A program made the translations under genes and the position numbers. The notes beneath the pieces were generated by a model that was not told the DNA's origin, ran no database searches, and saw nothing but the letters and a program-made list of their open reading frames with translations. From Parelaphostrongylus tenuis (Eukaryota > Nematoda > Chromadorea > Rhabditida > Metastrongylidae), in NCBI GenBank assembly GCA_019055375.1, contig JAHQIW010000226.1, positions 62,501-126,500 of the forward strand: DNA of 64,000 bases. Reading direction: 5' to 3'. Every line of letters begins with the position of its first letter. Position 1 is the first letter of the stretch. Positions 24,481 through 36,903 of this stretch are shown here, piece after piece.

Positions 24481-25759
24481 AAGCTTACACTTTTAGCGTC
24501 TACTTTTACATACTAGCTTTCTATTTGACCATTTACCACGTGTTTTTCTTTCTGTACTTAGTTTCTGGTCCAATCAAACAAGTTGGGATGAAATCTGCTA
24601 GATAGAAATTCGTGGTGTCCTTATTTGTGAGTACATCCTTGGACAAACTGTTGAGCGATGCAGATTCAAGTGTGATCTAAGCAAACGGTCAGATAAGCAT
24701 TTGCGAGCAAGTATTGTTCGAATGTGCTAGAGAATCTTTTATTGTACCGCTTTTAGCATGTTATGATGATGTCATCACAATGAAACCAATAATGCTGAGT
24801 GATGCTCAAGGCTTTGAACCCTCCGTGAGAGTTGAAACCGGGCACCAACCATTCCGGTTGCGCACAGTGTTCGGAAAGCTTTACACGAGAGCGTAATTTC
24901 TCACTGGAAAGAAGTCATGTATGCATATTAATGATTGGCAGCACCAATTTGAAGACAATATTCAAATATGACCCTTTAAGAGCCACAACATGTCAATCAA
25001 AATACTGCACTATAGCTCAAAGCTAACCAAAAAGATGCCTTCCACCATTTGAAAGATTCTAGCTGCAACACAAAACTTTTAAACGGATTGAACAATTGCA
25101 AAAATGGGTGTCACGTGTTATTAACACTGACATAAGTATACACGATCCATATTGACAACAATTTATTGCCTTGGAAAATATGTTCCGTAGACGACAAGCA
25201 TTGAACAGGGAGAATTGAAAAAGATGAAGCTCCTAAGCAACTCAGAGTTTGGTTTCTTCAGACGTTGGACAAATTATATAGTTTCTCTCGTTGATATTCT
25301 CTCATAGCTCTGAATAAAGATTTTTTCGCTACGTTGTGATCACTTGGTAAACAGTTCTCCTAAAGCGCACAACGTTGCTCAAGTCTCGTCCATCTAGTTA
25401 TAGGGTGCGAATCGCAAATTCTACTTATTACATTGTCAGGGAGAAACTGTGATTAAACAAAGACTTGACGAAGGGGCTCTCTATGCGGTCGATATGTAAA
25501 ATCAACGAATCAGCGTTTGAAATTTTTGGCATAAAGGAAACATCAAAATATTACTGGAAGGCGAGTTCTTGCAAAAATGTGAATGTTATGGAAAGAATGG
25601 CTTGAGTTATGTGCCTATGAGCGATTTTAAGGACTCTTTCTTCCAAAATGCTGATTGTGATCAGATACGCAATGTAGTCTACGAAGGCGCGAAATGTGGC
25701 GATTAACGTGAAAGAACATCCTCAATATCCCACTGTCTAATTGTTGCTGAGATTTTTCT
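24481..25759. other. Intergenic upstream of the Cys-rich cluster
   Basis: No coding or repeat structure recognised. The promoter of cysteine-rich gene 1 must lie near 25500-25759, but no clear TATA box is visible. Confidence 0.4.
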
Positions 25760-27753
25760 ATGCAACTGCTCACTCTTGTCGTTATCCTTGTGTTAGGTGA
25801 GTTTCCAAACTTTAGTTTTTGTTGACAAATATTTTCGATTGTGCCATAACTAACAAATAATCTTCCTAATAGATTTTTCGCCAAGTTCCTTATGGTGTGA
25901 GAATTGATCTAACGGTGAATAGACCAAATGGCTAGGATATGGGATGATTTCTATTTTCCTCTTAACTTTCGTGAGTGAAAGGGTCTCAACATGAAAGGTT
26001 CGTCGACATAGATTTCCGAGTAAAGGGCGGTATAGGCACTCATTCTTAATTATGGCGGTTATGAAAGTCTAATGTTCAATTTTACTTTGTACGCTGACAA
26101 GGCCTATGCGACTCAGTGCTTAGAGTTGCCTTGCGATACACATTCTATCACTGGACCAAAGCCATGGTCATCATAAGCGACGTCACTATCACTGCGCTAC
26201 TCGTCCTATCAGTAAAATATTACGTCGGGTCAATGTTTTGTTCATTTCTTTACAATGCAGGCTTCTGAACATTTTGCATTTACTTTTGCATCTATTTTCA
26301 GAATGTGGAATGGGATCAGGGTGAAGTTGTTCTCTGGCCATTTTTTCTGGATGATAAAACATTTGTCGCGAAACCAATTTCGTACCCTACTGAAGATTTA
26401 TGCCAGTTTCGTCTCTTCCGTTAATTTGCGCAGAAATGTATGCCTAGGACACTCCGGCACAGCTATCTATAGTCTTGAGGAAAAAAAACTACTCAATCAG
26501 GAGAAAGTCTATGGATAACGTGAAAACTTTGCAATTGAGTGTGTCCCAATTCTAAGGAGAACAGTAGTGTGAAAACGTATTTTTTAAAAATGATAAGTAT
26601 TCGAAAGTAACTTTGAGGAGCACAGAAATCAGCGTCGTGAACAAAATGACTCAGAAAATAATCGTGTCACGCAGTGACTCGGTGCACAATGAGTTGAACC
26701 GATGCTACATGCAACTACGTTACTTGAGATGTCGACAATATTTATCCTTACAGTCGTTGAAATTGCCTTTTCCTTTAGTTTAGTTACTGAGTCACATATG
26801 TAAACGCCATTTTAGTTCAGCTATTGCAAAGTCAAACTGCATAAATTCAAGGCTCTACAGATTTGAACCAGATCAAAGGCAGCTATGTGCTCACTGCTTC
26901 AAGTGTCGACGAGGCTATTGCTGCTCTACAAAGAGTTTCAACTCTGAAATCTCCAGAATCGAACGAGGTTGAAGACGAAGTGCGCAAGTCGATGAAAATT
27001 ACTTTCGAGATAATATTTACATTTTGTTCGTCTAGTGGCTGGTTTCCTTGTTTAGCAGAAAAACAAAACTTGCACACCGATGGACCAATGCTATTCGGAT
27101 GATGATTGTCATGGTGGTTATTGTTTTGGTACATTCGTTGGCAAGTGCAACTGTAACGGATGCATTAATTTCTTGAGGTAGATAAAAAAAAACCTGCATA
27201 AAAGAGATGTCTACAAAGTATCATTCTCCAGATGTGAAACTGATTTGAACTGCGGGGGACTAAGAAACGCTTGTAATATGCTTCTCATGATGTGCGATTG
27301 TAATACGGTGAGTGTGTTATTTTTTTTAAATGTTTAGTTTTGATCCCAAATATTACAGTGGTTTGTTTTAGCTAATATTTTTTAAAATTTCATGTTGGCT
27401 TGAGATTAGAGAGTTCATAGTTCAAATTTATTCGAGGTTTCTTTTTCTCAATTCAATCTGAACTTGGACATAGCAAACCATTTTCAAGGAAAAAATATGC
27501 TTAGAGTAATTAGTCACCGTGAAAGCCATTTTCTGACGTGAAGCGTTTTGCCATCGTTCGTAGTCAGAAAAAAACTCTGACAAGGTAATCTTCAAAATGC
27601 TATCATGGAGCTTTTTAGGGATACAGGAGTGCTGGCTTTCCTCAGTTCTTTGACGTAATGACGGGTTTATGCAATCAAAAGACTTGCAATGGGAAAAACT
27701 CCGACGAAGCGTGCTTCGGATTAGAATGCAATTCAGGACGATGCATTTGCTGA
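25760..27753 (+). CDS. Secreted cysteine-rich protein, tandem family member 1
   Basis: Five exons in consistent phase: 25760-25796, 26852-26979, 27056-27177, 27232-27307, 27619-27753, giving about 165 residues. Exon 1 is a signal peptide (MQLLTLVVILVLG). Exon 2 is a Cys-free spacer rich in Ser, Glu and Asp. Exons 3-5 each encode one cysteine module ending in C-x-C. The spacings are C-x5-C-x5-C-x4-C-x7-C-x-C-x2-C, then C-x5-C-x6-C-x6-C-x-C, then C-x4-C-x8-C-x4-C-x4-C-x-C, for 18 cysteines. The protein ends CNSGRCIC with TGA, and an aataaa lies near 27850. The acceptor of exon 2 (ttcaag) is weaker than the rest. I recognise no named family; knottin- or EB-like folds are possible. The 1-kb first intron holds a truncated SINE. 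Confidence 0.82.
26097..26165 (+). mobile_element. Truncated SINE head
   Basis: actcagtgcttagagttgcc followed by cttgcgatacac matches the tRNA-like head of the SINE family. The rest is missing. It is inside intron 1 of cysteine-rich gene 1. Confidence 0.4.
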
Positions 27754-27929
27754 CTATCGTAGATTATCTTCCAAGTGTTCACTTGAAGATTTGATAATGC
27801 ACAATAGCACAATTGCAAGAAAATTGTTTTCAAATCATCTATATCTATAAATAAAGATTTTTATAAAACTCTAATTCACCTAGCTTACTGATTTCAATAT
27901 TGCTTGAAAGCTAGCCTGTATTAGTAGAG

Positions 27930-28225
27930 TGTACAGCCACAGAAAGGTGCGTGTGAAGCTTGAATAGAGGTGCCGTGCAATACACATGTCGTTGATTCGA
28001 TCGTTTCAGGCTCATCAAGTTCTTTATCTTTCTGTGGTTGATTAGTTGCTACCAGACTTGTCTAGGAAAATAGCAGCACTGCCTTGGTAGATCGGTCGGC
28101 CACCGAAAGTCATTGCATAGGCCACATATGCAATCAGTCACATCCAATGGGTTTCATTAGAGTTGCATACATGACGGATCTCTCAGTGTTTGATCCACGA
28201 CGAGATCTCAATCCTTTATTCCTTG
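27930..28225 (+). mobile_element. Diverged SINE copy
   Basis: gttgattcgatcgtttcagg, gctaccagacttgtctagga, gcatatgcaatcagtcacat-like and gatctctcagtgtttgatcc segments follow the order of the SINE body. Heavily diverged, immediately downstream of cysteine-rich gene 1. Confidence 0.5.
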
Positions 28226-30118
28226 TAGTCATAGAAATGACACAAAGTAGAAATGCTCCAAAGTTGATTATCGAATAAAATGCATGCGCTTATTGCACCT
28301 GCTGCAGTATTTCTTACGCAACGTCAGGGTAAAAACTTGCATATTCAGTTATAAAGGAGTTTGCTTATCGGTTAGAGGGTGAATTTTGCCATGCACAACG
28401 ATTTGTTATTGCGGTCTACTCTACAACTACATACCCCAGCATTTGCGAATGCATAATTTTGTATTTTTTGCCCAGCTATTTTACTCAACAATTATCCATC
28501 ACTTACGGCGAGTGAATATGACATAATAACACTTAATCGTAATCGGAATACGATTTTGAAACTCGTTTGAAAGAGGAAATCTGAATTTTCTAAGTGCAAA
28601 TCAGATGTTTCCCAGACAGAAACTGCCATAATATCTAAAAACGACCAAATATCGCATTGTTACAGATAATGCGGCAAAACGGAGCTTCACAGCAAAACCA
28701 TCTTTTGGAAAAAGGAGTGGTATATGAGTCATATATGACTCAACCTGTGCGGAGATATTTAAAGAGTGTATCAACCGGACTGATTCTCTGTCAAAATTTT
28801 TCTACGACCAAAACAAGAGTTTTGAAATCTGTCCAATTTTCAAAACGGTGTTCAAGTCTATTTATATCGGTAAAACAAGTGTTAGAATTTTTTGAAATAA
28901 ACCTTTCAAAAGAATTTCTACAAAGTTCTTTTGTGTTGTTCATTGCTACTTGAGAATGATTATGGATGTGATTTGAAAAGTCGAGATGATATAATAAAGA
29001 GATAACGTGTTTCTTCTGATTACAATGTTTGCACAGAGTAGGACCTCTGAAGAAGTCGATGCCGTCAAACATCAGATACAGTCACATATAATAAATCTTG
29101 TTGATATCAACTCCATGTGTGTCCTTAAGAAAGCAGTGAATTATTTGAACATTGTCGTGGTCGATAGATTGTTGCTTGCTCCTGGAAATTTCCACGTGTT
29201 CAATCTGTTCGTTGTTCAAAATACTATACTGACGTATACGAAGTGATAAAGAAAAGGTTTCATGGATTTTAGAAAATGAGAATTCTATCCTTGTAGAGTG
29301 GGAGCAGTTGCATTAAGCTAGTAAAGATCTGTTCCTTAATTTTTGAAAATTTCCTCTAGTTACATGAATAATTGGATGGTGCTTCCTTACTGGTAGTGGA
29401 CGCCTCAGTACTGTTTTTATTTGCTTCTCTCTCATAAAATCGTCGTCTATGGTGGTAGTCTGCTTGAAACGTGTTGACCTTCTCGAGGACCTTTCCAATT
29501 AGTAAAATTTATTATAAAACAAGGTGTGTAAGTATAAATATCTTGTCATTATATACACATCGCTAATAAAAAGTTTCATCAGTTATAATAAGATACGCTA
29601 ATGGCAGAAACGGCCGTCGCCGAGAAAATCTGAAACGTGAAGACCTTGTCCTAGATTCAATGATCAGAGAATATTCGTGATTAAGACTGAAAACGCTCCT
29701 GAAGATAAGATTTGTAATCAACAGTTAATGTTATAGGCACTGATGAATGTTCTTCTGACCCTATGAACTTACACATGACAGTGTTGATTTCGATTTAAAC
29801 TTTCAAACAATAGGTCATGGCCACAATCACAGTAGAGACCGACCGGAAAGTAACGAAAAATTATTGTTAATTCGGGACCTCGATGAAGGACTACTACAAT
29901 TTTTTAGCCATTTCCATTCCATTACCCTTGGATCTACTCAAATAGTTTCTGGCGAGATCTTTTTTGATTTAGTACAAAAACTCACATGCGTTTATATTTA
30001 GCTCTCTTTAGACTGATCTATTGTTTCCAATAATTCGATATCTTTTTGCAAAGCCAGCTAGCGCATTCTCATACATTCATCGCTACTAAAAACACCGTCG
30101 CTCACTCTCACTAGCAAA
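28226..30118. other. Between Cys-rich genes 1 and 2
   Basis: Two coding-like patches follow acceptors: 28671 onward (ASQQNHLLEKGVVYESYMTQ) and 29038 onward (EEVDAVKHQIQSHIINLVDI). Neither has a clear donor or joins the other in phase. They could be exons of an unrecognised gene or decayed sequence. Nothing else is seen. Confidence 0.3.
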
Positions 30119-33100
30119 ATGAAAGCTCTATTGTTCCTCTTCTTAACCATTTATTCAGGTGAGATTCTTGTTTCGGTTGAGAGACTATAACTGAAGTATG
30201 CCTGACAGTTATTTCTCAGTCTTGCAAGTGGTGTCTTATGGGTATATATACAGCACAATCATGTGTTTCGGCCTTACGGCCTCGTCAGTTGCACGGTTTT
30301 CGTTCAGTCATTTCCTCGGGGATCACCCCTTACATAGAGGAGTCGACGGCAAATGTTTTACACGCGCCGATAAGTGATAAATTTGGCGAACGGGCTGAGT
30401 TGCACACTCAATTGCTCCTGGCTGATAATCGTTCGCCGTCAACTCCTCTATGTAAGGGGTAGATCATCGAGGAAGTGACAAACGAAAAGACACCGTGCAA
30501 CTGCCGAAGCTGCAAGAGCATAACGCGCTTATTGCACCGTAAAAGTGGCTATAACAGACCACATGCATGGCCCAAAAACGACTACCTGGCATGTTGAAAT
30601 TTTAGCGTGGTGTTAAGAAATACTCGAAACGAAAGATTTGATAAAAACTGAAACTTTGTGAACTGGCTGATCTTATTGGTATACGGCCATTATTCGTATA
30701 TCTTCTATTGATTCTTCCGATGAATAGAAGCTGCACTCTGTACGTTCTCGCAAAGATGGAATGAAGAAATTACTGGTGTGCCAGTGCTGAATACGCGTCG
30801 AATATAAAGAAAATTTATGGCAGTAAAACACTATATCGCGAAGTAAAGAGCGATGAAAATAATTTTCTACCATAAATATTCTATCATTTACTGCGATAAA
30901 AGGCTTAATCATCTGTGGTAACTGCTAAATCATTATATTTGTTAGAACATTTTTAGCCTTTCATTTACTATGGCACTTGTACATTGCTGTAGACGTGTTT
31001 CGGCCTTCCAGCCTCGTTAGTTGTACGGTGCCTTTCTTCAGTCAATTCCACGGGGAGATATTTTTTATGATGACAAAAGTAATCTATACATTTGGCGAAG
31101 TTATGCTGTTGTTAATGTTAAGGTTTTTATAAAAATCATATCAAATTCACAAAATAAAGGTTTTGTTTCCTCAGGGTTTGCACTATTTGCGAAATATTCA
31201 GCATAGAAAGCTTATAAAAACGGTTTTATACGTTATGATTACACAGCTTCTCTCAGTTTTATATGTAAAAATTATGTGGCAGCGGCAGGAGATGTCCGAT
31301 AAGGGTTGGGAATTTTTCAAATAAAATAAGGTGACTCTACAGACGAAACCAAATATTTTGTCGCTGTTTAGTCTTCAACACTGGCATTAATAGCTAACTA
31401 TTAGAGTTTAGCTGAAAGAATCGTAAACTGCAAAGAAGTTATCTTTCCTGTGGGCACAGACTTAGGTCACTTTTCTGATGAGATGATGCGAATCGAAGGA
31501 AAATGAATGCTGATGGCACAGTTCGTGTGAACCACAATCATTTGCACAAATACACTGGATAATTTTTGCTGTTCTATATGTTCTCTTAAATTCTATAACC
31601 TATACTTGCTTTTTGTATTTTCAGCTTACAGTCTCCTCAGGAGTCATGGCAATCATGCTAAAATGGCTCCCGGGACCCAAGAAGATAACAGCTTTAATGC
31701 TGCTGTGGCGACTCGCGCTAAACGAGGACAAATTGAAGGATCTGGTGAGTTCTGGGGCGAGAATTCTTGTTTGTGTTAGAGATTCTAACATTTTATCAAA
31801 GGTTGCAAAATAAAGTGGGTTATGAATCAGGAGAACTTATCTTTGGTAGGACGTTCAGGTGCTTATTTATTAAACGCCTTCGAATGAATATTCGACCTCA
31901 CAGCTGGACAAGAATATCACAAGAGTATTAATATCGTTCTCAAGCTTAAATCTCTGGCTAGAGCCAAAGGTGACCGGTTTTCAAAAAAGCCTTTTTAAAC
32001 GCTGTAGCATGCAAAATAAAATATCCACGGGAATCACGAAAAGCATGCGCTCCAACAGAAAATCTCGTAGTATCTGAGTCAAACGTGCTATATGGAGTTC
32101 CTTTCAAAGCGGAGGAAGCGTCCCAGCCGATAACAAGTTGCATCCCACACGTCTAACTTGTCAGGGCATCGATCGATCGCCCCTCTCAGCCCAGAGGTTG
32201 GCCGGTAAGATCGCCAAAAATGTGAAGCTCGATCTTATTTTCCCTGCTACACTGCAATAAAAGGGTCTTTCCAGAAAATAAGCACATCGTTGGAATCAGT
32301 GAAACCTACTCTATAAAATTATTAATAAAAATCTAGAGAAAGAGCTCTGTCCGGCAAAGTGTAGAGCAGAAGAATTTTTTTTCTTTTACAGTGCTATCAA
32401 AAGAGCCTTATCAAAAAAAAAAAAAAATGATTTTTTAGTTCTTCTAGACCTGTGCTTTCGAAAGAGTGCTAACAGTCTAAACGAGGAATTTCGTCCAGCG
32501 AATTGAGCGGGATGAGAAAAGAAAAAACTCGTGGTTGAAACACAATTTTATTTTTGACTTCACAGCGCCATGAAAGGATGTTTTTCAAGAATTTAGCTAC
32601 GTAAACCTCTAGCCAGAGATTTGAGCTTTTCAGTTTTTCATTTATTTACTTTTATTTATTTACTGAATTTTCAAAATTATTATAACTCTCATGAAAAATT
32701 CTTGTCCAGCGAAGGAGGTCGAACATTCCTTTATCGCCGTCTAACATATAAGTATCGAAGTTGTTATGGAATTAATTCAGGAATGGAGGGAGCCATTAAC
32801 GAAAGCTCTCATGAAGAAGTTAGTAATGCGCACGTGAAAGATGTCGTAAGTGGTACTATATATTTGAAGTATGGTATCATTCACTGTTTCAATCATAAAC
32901 CACAATTGTGGTCCGAAATTTTCCTCACTTCAGTTTAACACTGTTTTAAATGACCTTTTCAGACTATAAGAGTAGTGTTCTTCAGAAAAAAAAACCTCAA
33001 TTTTTTCGAGATTTCCAGTGTCTACAGTAATCTTTTCTATGCTATCATAATTCAAATTTGAGGTTCCCGACACCAAGTGCAGGTCACCGTACTTTGTTGA

Positions 33101-35308
33101 AATGATTTCGATCTTGCATTTGTCCCAAAATTTCTCTTTTTAATGTGGATATTATTTTGTCTCTAGACTATGTTGCTGGGAAACTGAGAAAACATCTTTC
33201 TTTTCGACTCTTTCTTAAATCTTGCCCAAAGCAATATAATCTGATAACATATTCTGAGCTTACTGTTTTGAGCAAGTTTTCAAGGCAGTCGGAAAGAAAG
33301 GTATAACAATATACGGTTATTAGCCACGAGCAAGCGACAATACAATGCCCGTTAGGTGATTTCATCACCTTGGTGTAAGTAGTTCGGCGTCGATTCCTTT
33401 GTATAGGAGCTATATCCCGAGGAACTTACTTGACCGTAGGAGAGCGTGCAACTGACAGCACGTATCTTGCACTTAATAAAAGCCACAGCAGATTTTATGA
33501 AAAGCTCAACTTGCCATCATTTTGAAAACACTTAACACCGTTATCTCTTCTACTCACTGGCTATGAACGTGCTCAACCACAACAATCGATTTCTGTATGT
33601 CTTAAATAGAAGCTTTTATGTTATATATCAAATACTGACAAACTATCGGCTTTTTTACGTAATCACAATGACGCCCAGTTTCTTGTCTCGGATAGAATAA
33701 GTCGTCTATGTTGCACATTTCTTGTCAAAACTTTCGTTCAGTGAGTATAGGCGTTGGACAGCGTCTATGAAGCATTACCGCCACATTGTTTGGATAATTC
33801 AATGGCTTGATTACCAAGAAAGGATTCTTGCTAATTGTGGCAAGCCTAGATTCGGGAATAATTATTCCAATAATCTATAGTACAAAAAAATAATGCAGTT
33901 TTGAAAGAAGATGAAGCTCTTTTTTCTTAACTACAGAGTGCACTGCTTGCTGCACATATAGATCTAGGCTTGAGAGGTCCTAGTAGACGGAGGTTTCTGT
34001 AGATCAGACTATGATGGCCCACTGCTCTAACAGCTATTTACTCAATTTTCTGAAATAGTATTAGTAAGAGGGGAAATAATGAAGTACAATTATAGTGGAC
34101 CGAAAGTAATAAAAGTAGAATCAGTCTCAATCGTCATCCCACACTGCACACTCTCATCTTAGCTGGTTTTTTCACTGCTTCGCAAACCATTCGAATAATG
34201 TATCAATCGCGTTTCAGAAGATTTCTAGGAAGTCATTTGAAAAAAGCGAAAATTGAACTAATGTGGCAATTAACTAATTTCCGACATGGAAGCAAAATTT
34301 AGACGAAAAACGCACTAATAAGAGATACTACGTGGGCAGTTGTCCGACAATGAAAGAAGAAAACGATGCGAATATTTCTTTCAGAAAAAGTGTAAGCCTC
34401 TTGACAGATGCTATTCGGACGGCGATTGTCCTGGTGGTCATTGCCTGGGCGCCTTCGTCGGCACGTGCAATTGCAATGCATGCATCGACCTTTGGCTGTA
34501 TGTTGACCCTAAAAATATTTGTCTTTCTCTCATGAATAACCCGGTGTGAGTCTTTCATAAGCGGTGGAAGGAAGTACTTTGACAATTATCGTCGAAATTG
34601 CTCCGGCGACAACAATGACTATCGCACTTGCGAAACTCAAGTTATCTTTATACTTGAAAAAATTACAGGAATCGTATAATTATTTTCTATCCTTTGTAGT
34701 GACCGTCTAGACTGTTAAGCTGCACGATTCGTTTGAATTTTAGATTTGAATACCTATTTGAAGGCTTGATTGGTGGGCGGTCATTTTCGCGAAGCAAAAT
34801 TTTGAACGTGCCTTGCAAGTTGATAATTGGCGAAGATTTTTCCTTCTCCTGGTCGTCGGCACTTAGCAGCTAACCTACTCTAGCGAGATCACAGACGTTC
34901 TGTTATGAATTGAGCCAGATGCGATAAAGGAGTAAGCCTTGGGTGTTGAGGAGTTAGCAATTTAGAACTTCAACACTCACCGTTTCAGTGAAAATTCTCT
35001 GTTGTAAATTACTTATACCGTATGTCTCCTAGATGTGAAGGCGACTCTGCTTGTGGTGGATTAGAGGGAGCGTGTAACAATATAACGAGGACGTGTGACT
35101 GTAATGCGGTAAGTAGTTGGCGCGCCGAGCTCATCATTTTTTATTGTATGCAATTACGTACAACTGTTTTCAGGGCTTCAGAGCAGCCGGATTCTCATCT
35201 TTCTTCAGTGTACTAGGTGATTTATGTAATCGAAAGACGTGCAATAACGATGACCATATTCAACGATGCTTTGGTCTGCCATGCAACTTCGGACACTGCA
35301 TTTGTTGA
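30119..35308 (+). CDS. Secreted cysteine-rich protein, tandem family member 2
   Basis: Six exons in consistent phase: 30119-30158, 31625-31744, 32781-32845, 34385-34545, 35033-35108, 35174-35308, about 198 residues. It has a signal peptide (MKALLFLFLTIYS). A longer Cys-free N-terminal region is encoded by two exons instead of one and contains a furin-like basic site (TRAKRG). Three cysteine modules follow with exactly the spacing of members 1 and 3. Exon 4 runs about 10 residues past the module to a strong gtgagt donor and adds one extra cysteine (NICLSL), making 19. The protein ends CNFGHCIC with TGA; an aataaa lies near 35450. Introns 1 to 3 total over 4 kb and contain foldback transposons, which explains why this copy is the longest. 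A proprotein cleaved before the Cys domain is inferred, not shown. Confidence 0.8.
30235..30655. mobile_element. Foldback element (family F1) in intron 1 of Cys-rich gene 2
   Basis: gtgtttcggccttacggcct, cgtcagttgcacgg and accccttacatagaggagtc on the left are mirrored by gactcctctatgtaaggggt-like, caccgtgcaactgccgaag and the F1 end aatactcgaaacgaaag on the right. Confidence 0.72.
30960..31075. repeat. Partial F1 foldback arm
   Basis: gacgtgtttcggccttccag, cctcgttagttgtacggtgc and cagtcaattccacggggag repeat the F1 left arm. No matching right arm is nearby. Confidence 0.6.
31943..32627. mobile_element. F2 element in intron 2 of Cys-rich gene 2
   Basis: Terminal inverted repeats are clear: aaatctctggctagagcc at the left and ctctagccagagattt at the right, with ccggttttcaaaaaagcc / atgtttttcaagaatt continuing inward. 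No transposase ORF, so it is non-autonomous. Confidence 0.75.
33325..33495. repeat. Partial F1 foldback right half
   Basis: gcccgttaggtgatttcatc, gtcgattcctttgtatagga, gagcgtgcaactgacagcac and ttgcacttaataaaagcc match the F1 right half. It lies in intron 3 of cysteine-rich gene 2. Confidence 0.55.
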
Positions 35309-35624
35309 AAAACTGACTGTTCTAGGATTTTATGATCTATCAGTGTTCTAACACTGTGATTTGATTTCTTCTCATGGCATACATTTGTGACTACAATCGG
35401 ATTTCCATACTTTTATTCTTCGAAGATGACTTCATGTGAAGCTAACAATAAAAGTTTGATTTGATAACACGAACACTCTTTTCCAATGATACACTGTGGA
35501 ACACTATTAAAACTCTAGGTCATCGACACTTCTATTTTGTGTTCGATTTCTGTTTAACGAAACAGTAGAATACAAAGAGTGCTTCCCAATTTGCCTAACG
35601 CAAACCAAATTATCTTCTCTATCA

Positions 35625-35626
<2 letters not shown>

Positions 35627-35685
<59 letters not shown>
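35627..35685. repeat. (AT)n microsatellite
   Basis: About 29 uninterrupted AT units about 320 bases downstream of cysteine-rich gene 2. Confidence 0.95.
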
Positions 35686-35687
<2 letters not shown>

Positions 35688-36903
35688 TCTATGTGACTAT
35701 ACTAATGCTCGTTCGATAGCACTATTTTGCGAAAAATCCGAAATCAAATTTGGTTTTTGAAAAGGTGTCCATGGTACGTTGTAAGAGTGAAGGTAAAACT
35801 ACTATCACATTCGGAGTTTTCCTCTCACATAAGAGTCATACATGCACAAAAAGTATATGAGTGTGCAGAGTAAATTATGTTTCATAAGACTAGTATATAA
35901 ATCTGAGCTTCCTTTGCAATAAAGGAAAAATCATTAATAAATAACGGAAATCGTGCGCAAGTTGAGATGTCAAATATGCTGCCACCCGAAAGAGTAAAAA
36001 TTTGATACCATTAGCAGACTCGTCCACCGAAATTTTGAGGTATTTCTGTTCTTTCATCTTGCAACTTTTCTGCGAGGACTCGAAGACACAAACAGCCAAT
36101 AAATGGTGTATTCCTCATAACACTCAAAGTGTTGATAAAACAGCGATATTTCCGCGAAAGCATAGAGAGTGACTCCACAGATGCCAGATCATGACCTGCC
36201 GTCGTAGCTCTAAGTAGCACAAACCTCTGCCCGAGTCTGATTACGGGATCGGGTATATTGACGATCAGTCTTTCAAAAACATCTGACAGAATGCTGCAAG
36301 CGTGTCTGAGGGAAGGCAACAAGTATTCCCGTTACCAGATATCTTAGGTAATTTTTGCTCTACAGACTTCGTAGCATCGACATAAGTGCAATTTGGCTCG
36401 TATTCACTGTGGAGTTTATCGCTCCATTATCCTGCAATGTATAAGCGTGTACTGATGCGCCTTGATGGACCATGTTGATCCATAAAGTGCTCTACACATC
36501 GGCATCGGACTTCTATGGAAAGATAGAAGCAGTGACCGTGGAGATCAGCGAACCATTGCAAATCGTTCTGTAGACCAGTAATACAAGGATATCGATCAGA
36601 GGAGATTGCATACAAATTGAACTTTGTCAATATCTTACTACTGTCAAATAGACCTGGATCGTCTTTACCGAGCAGAGCAGAGCACGGTAATGTGGTAGAT
36701 ATTCTAGTACATAGAACTCTTTCCGTTTATTTTACATATTGCTGATGTACCGAGCAGTTTTGCATAGATCGTACATGAATCTGGTATGATATAATCCAAT
36801 ATGACCTCCAGCAATTTCCCGCGCATTTTTCTAGGAAGGGCTATTAAATGGCTTTGTTGCACCAACATTCTATTCTTTACACCTAACATCTACATCTTGT
36901 ATT

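Noticed and set aside
36011..36630. Two adjacent - strand ORFs (103 and 67 codons) with an FADLHGH segment, briefly reminiscent of a metallocarboxypeptidase
   Set aside because: The neighbouring residues do not continue the family pattern, the frames are separated by stops, and no splice sites join them.
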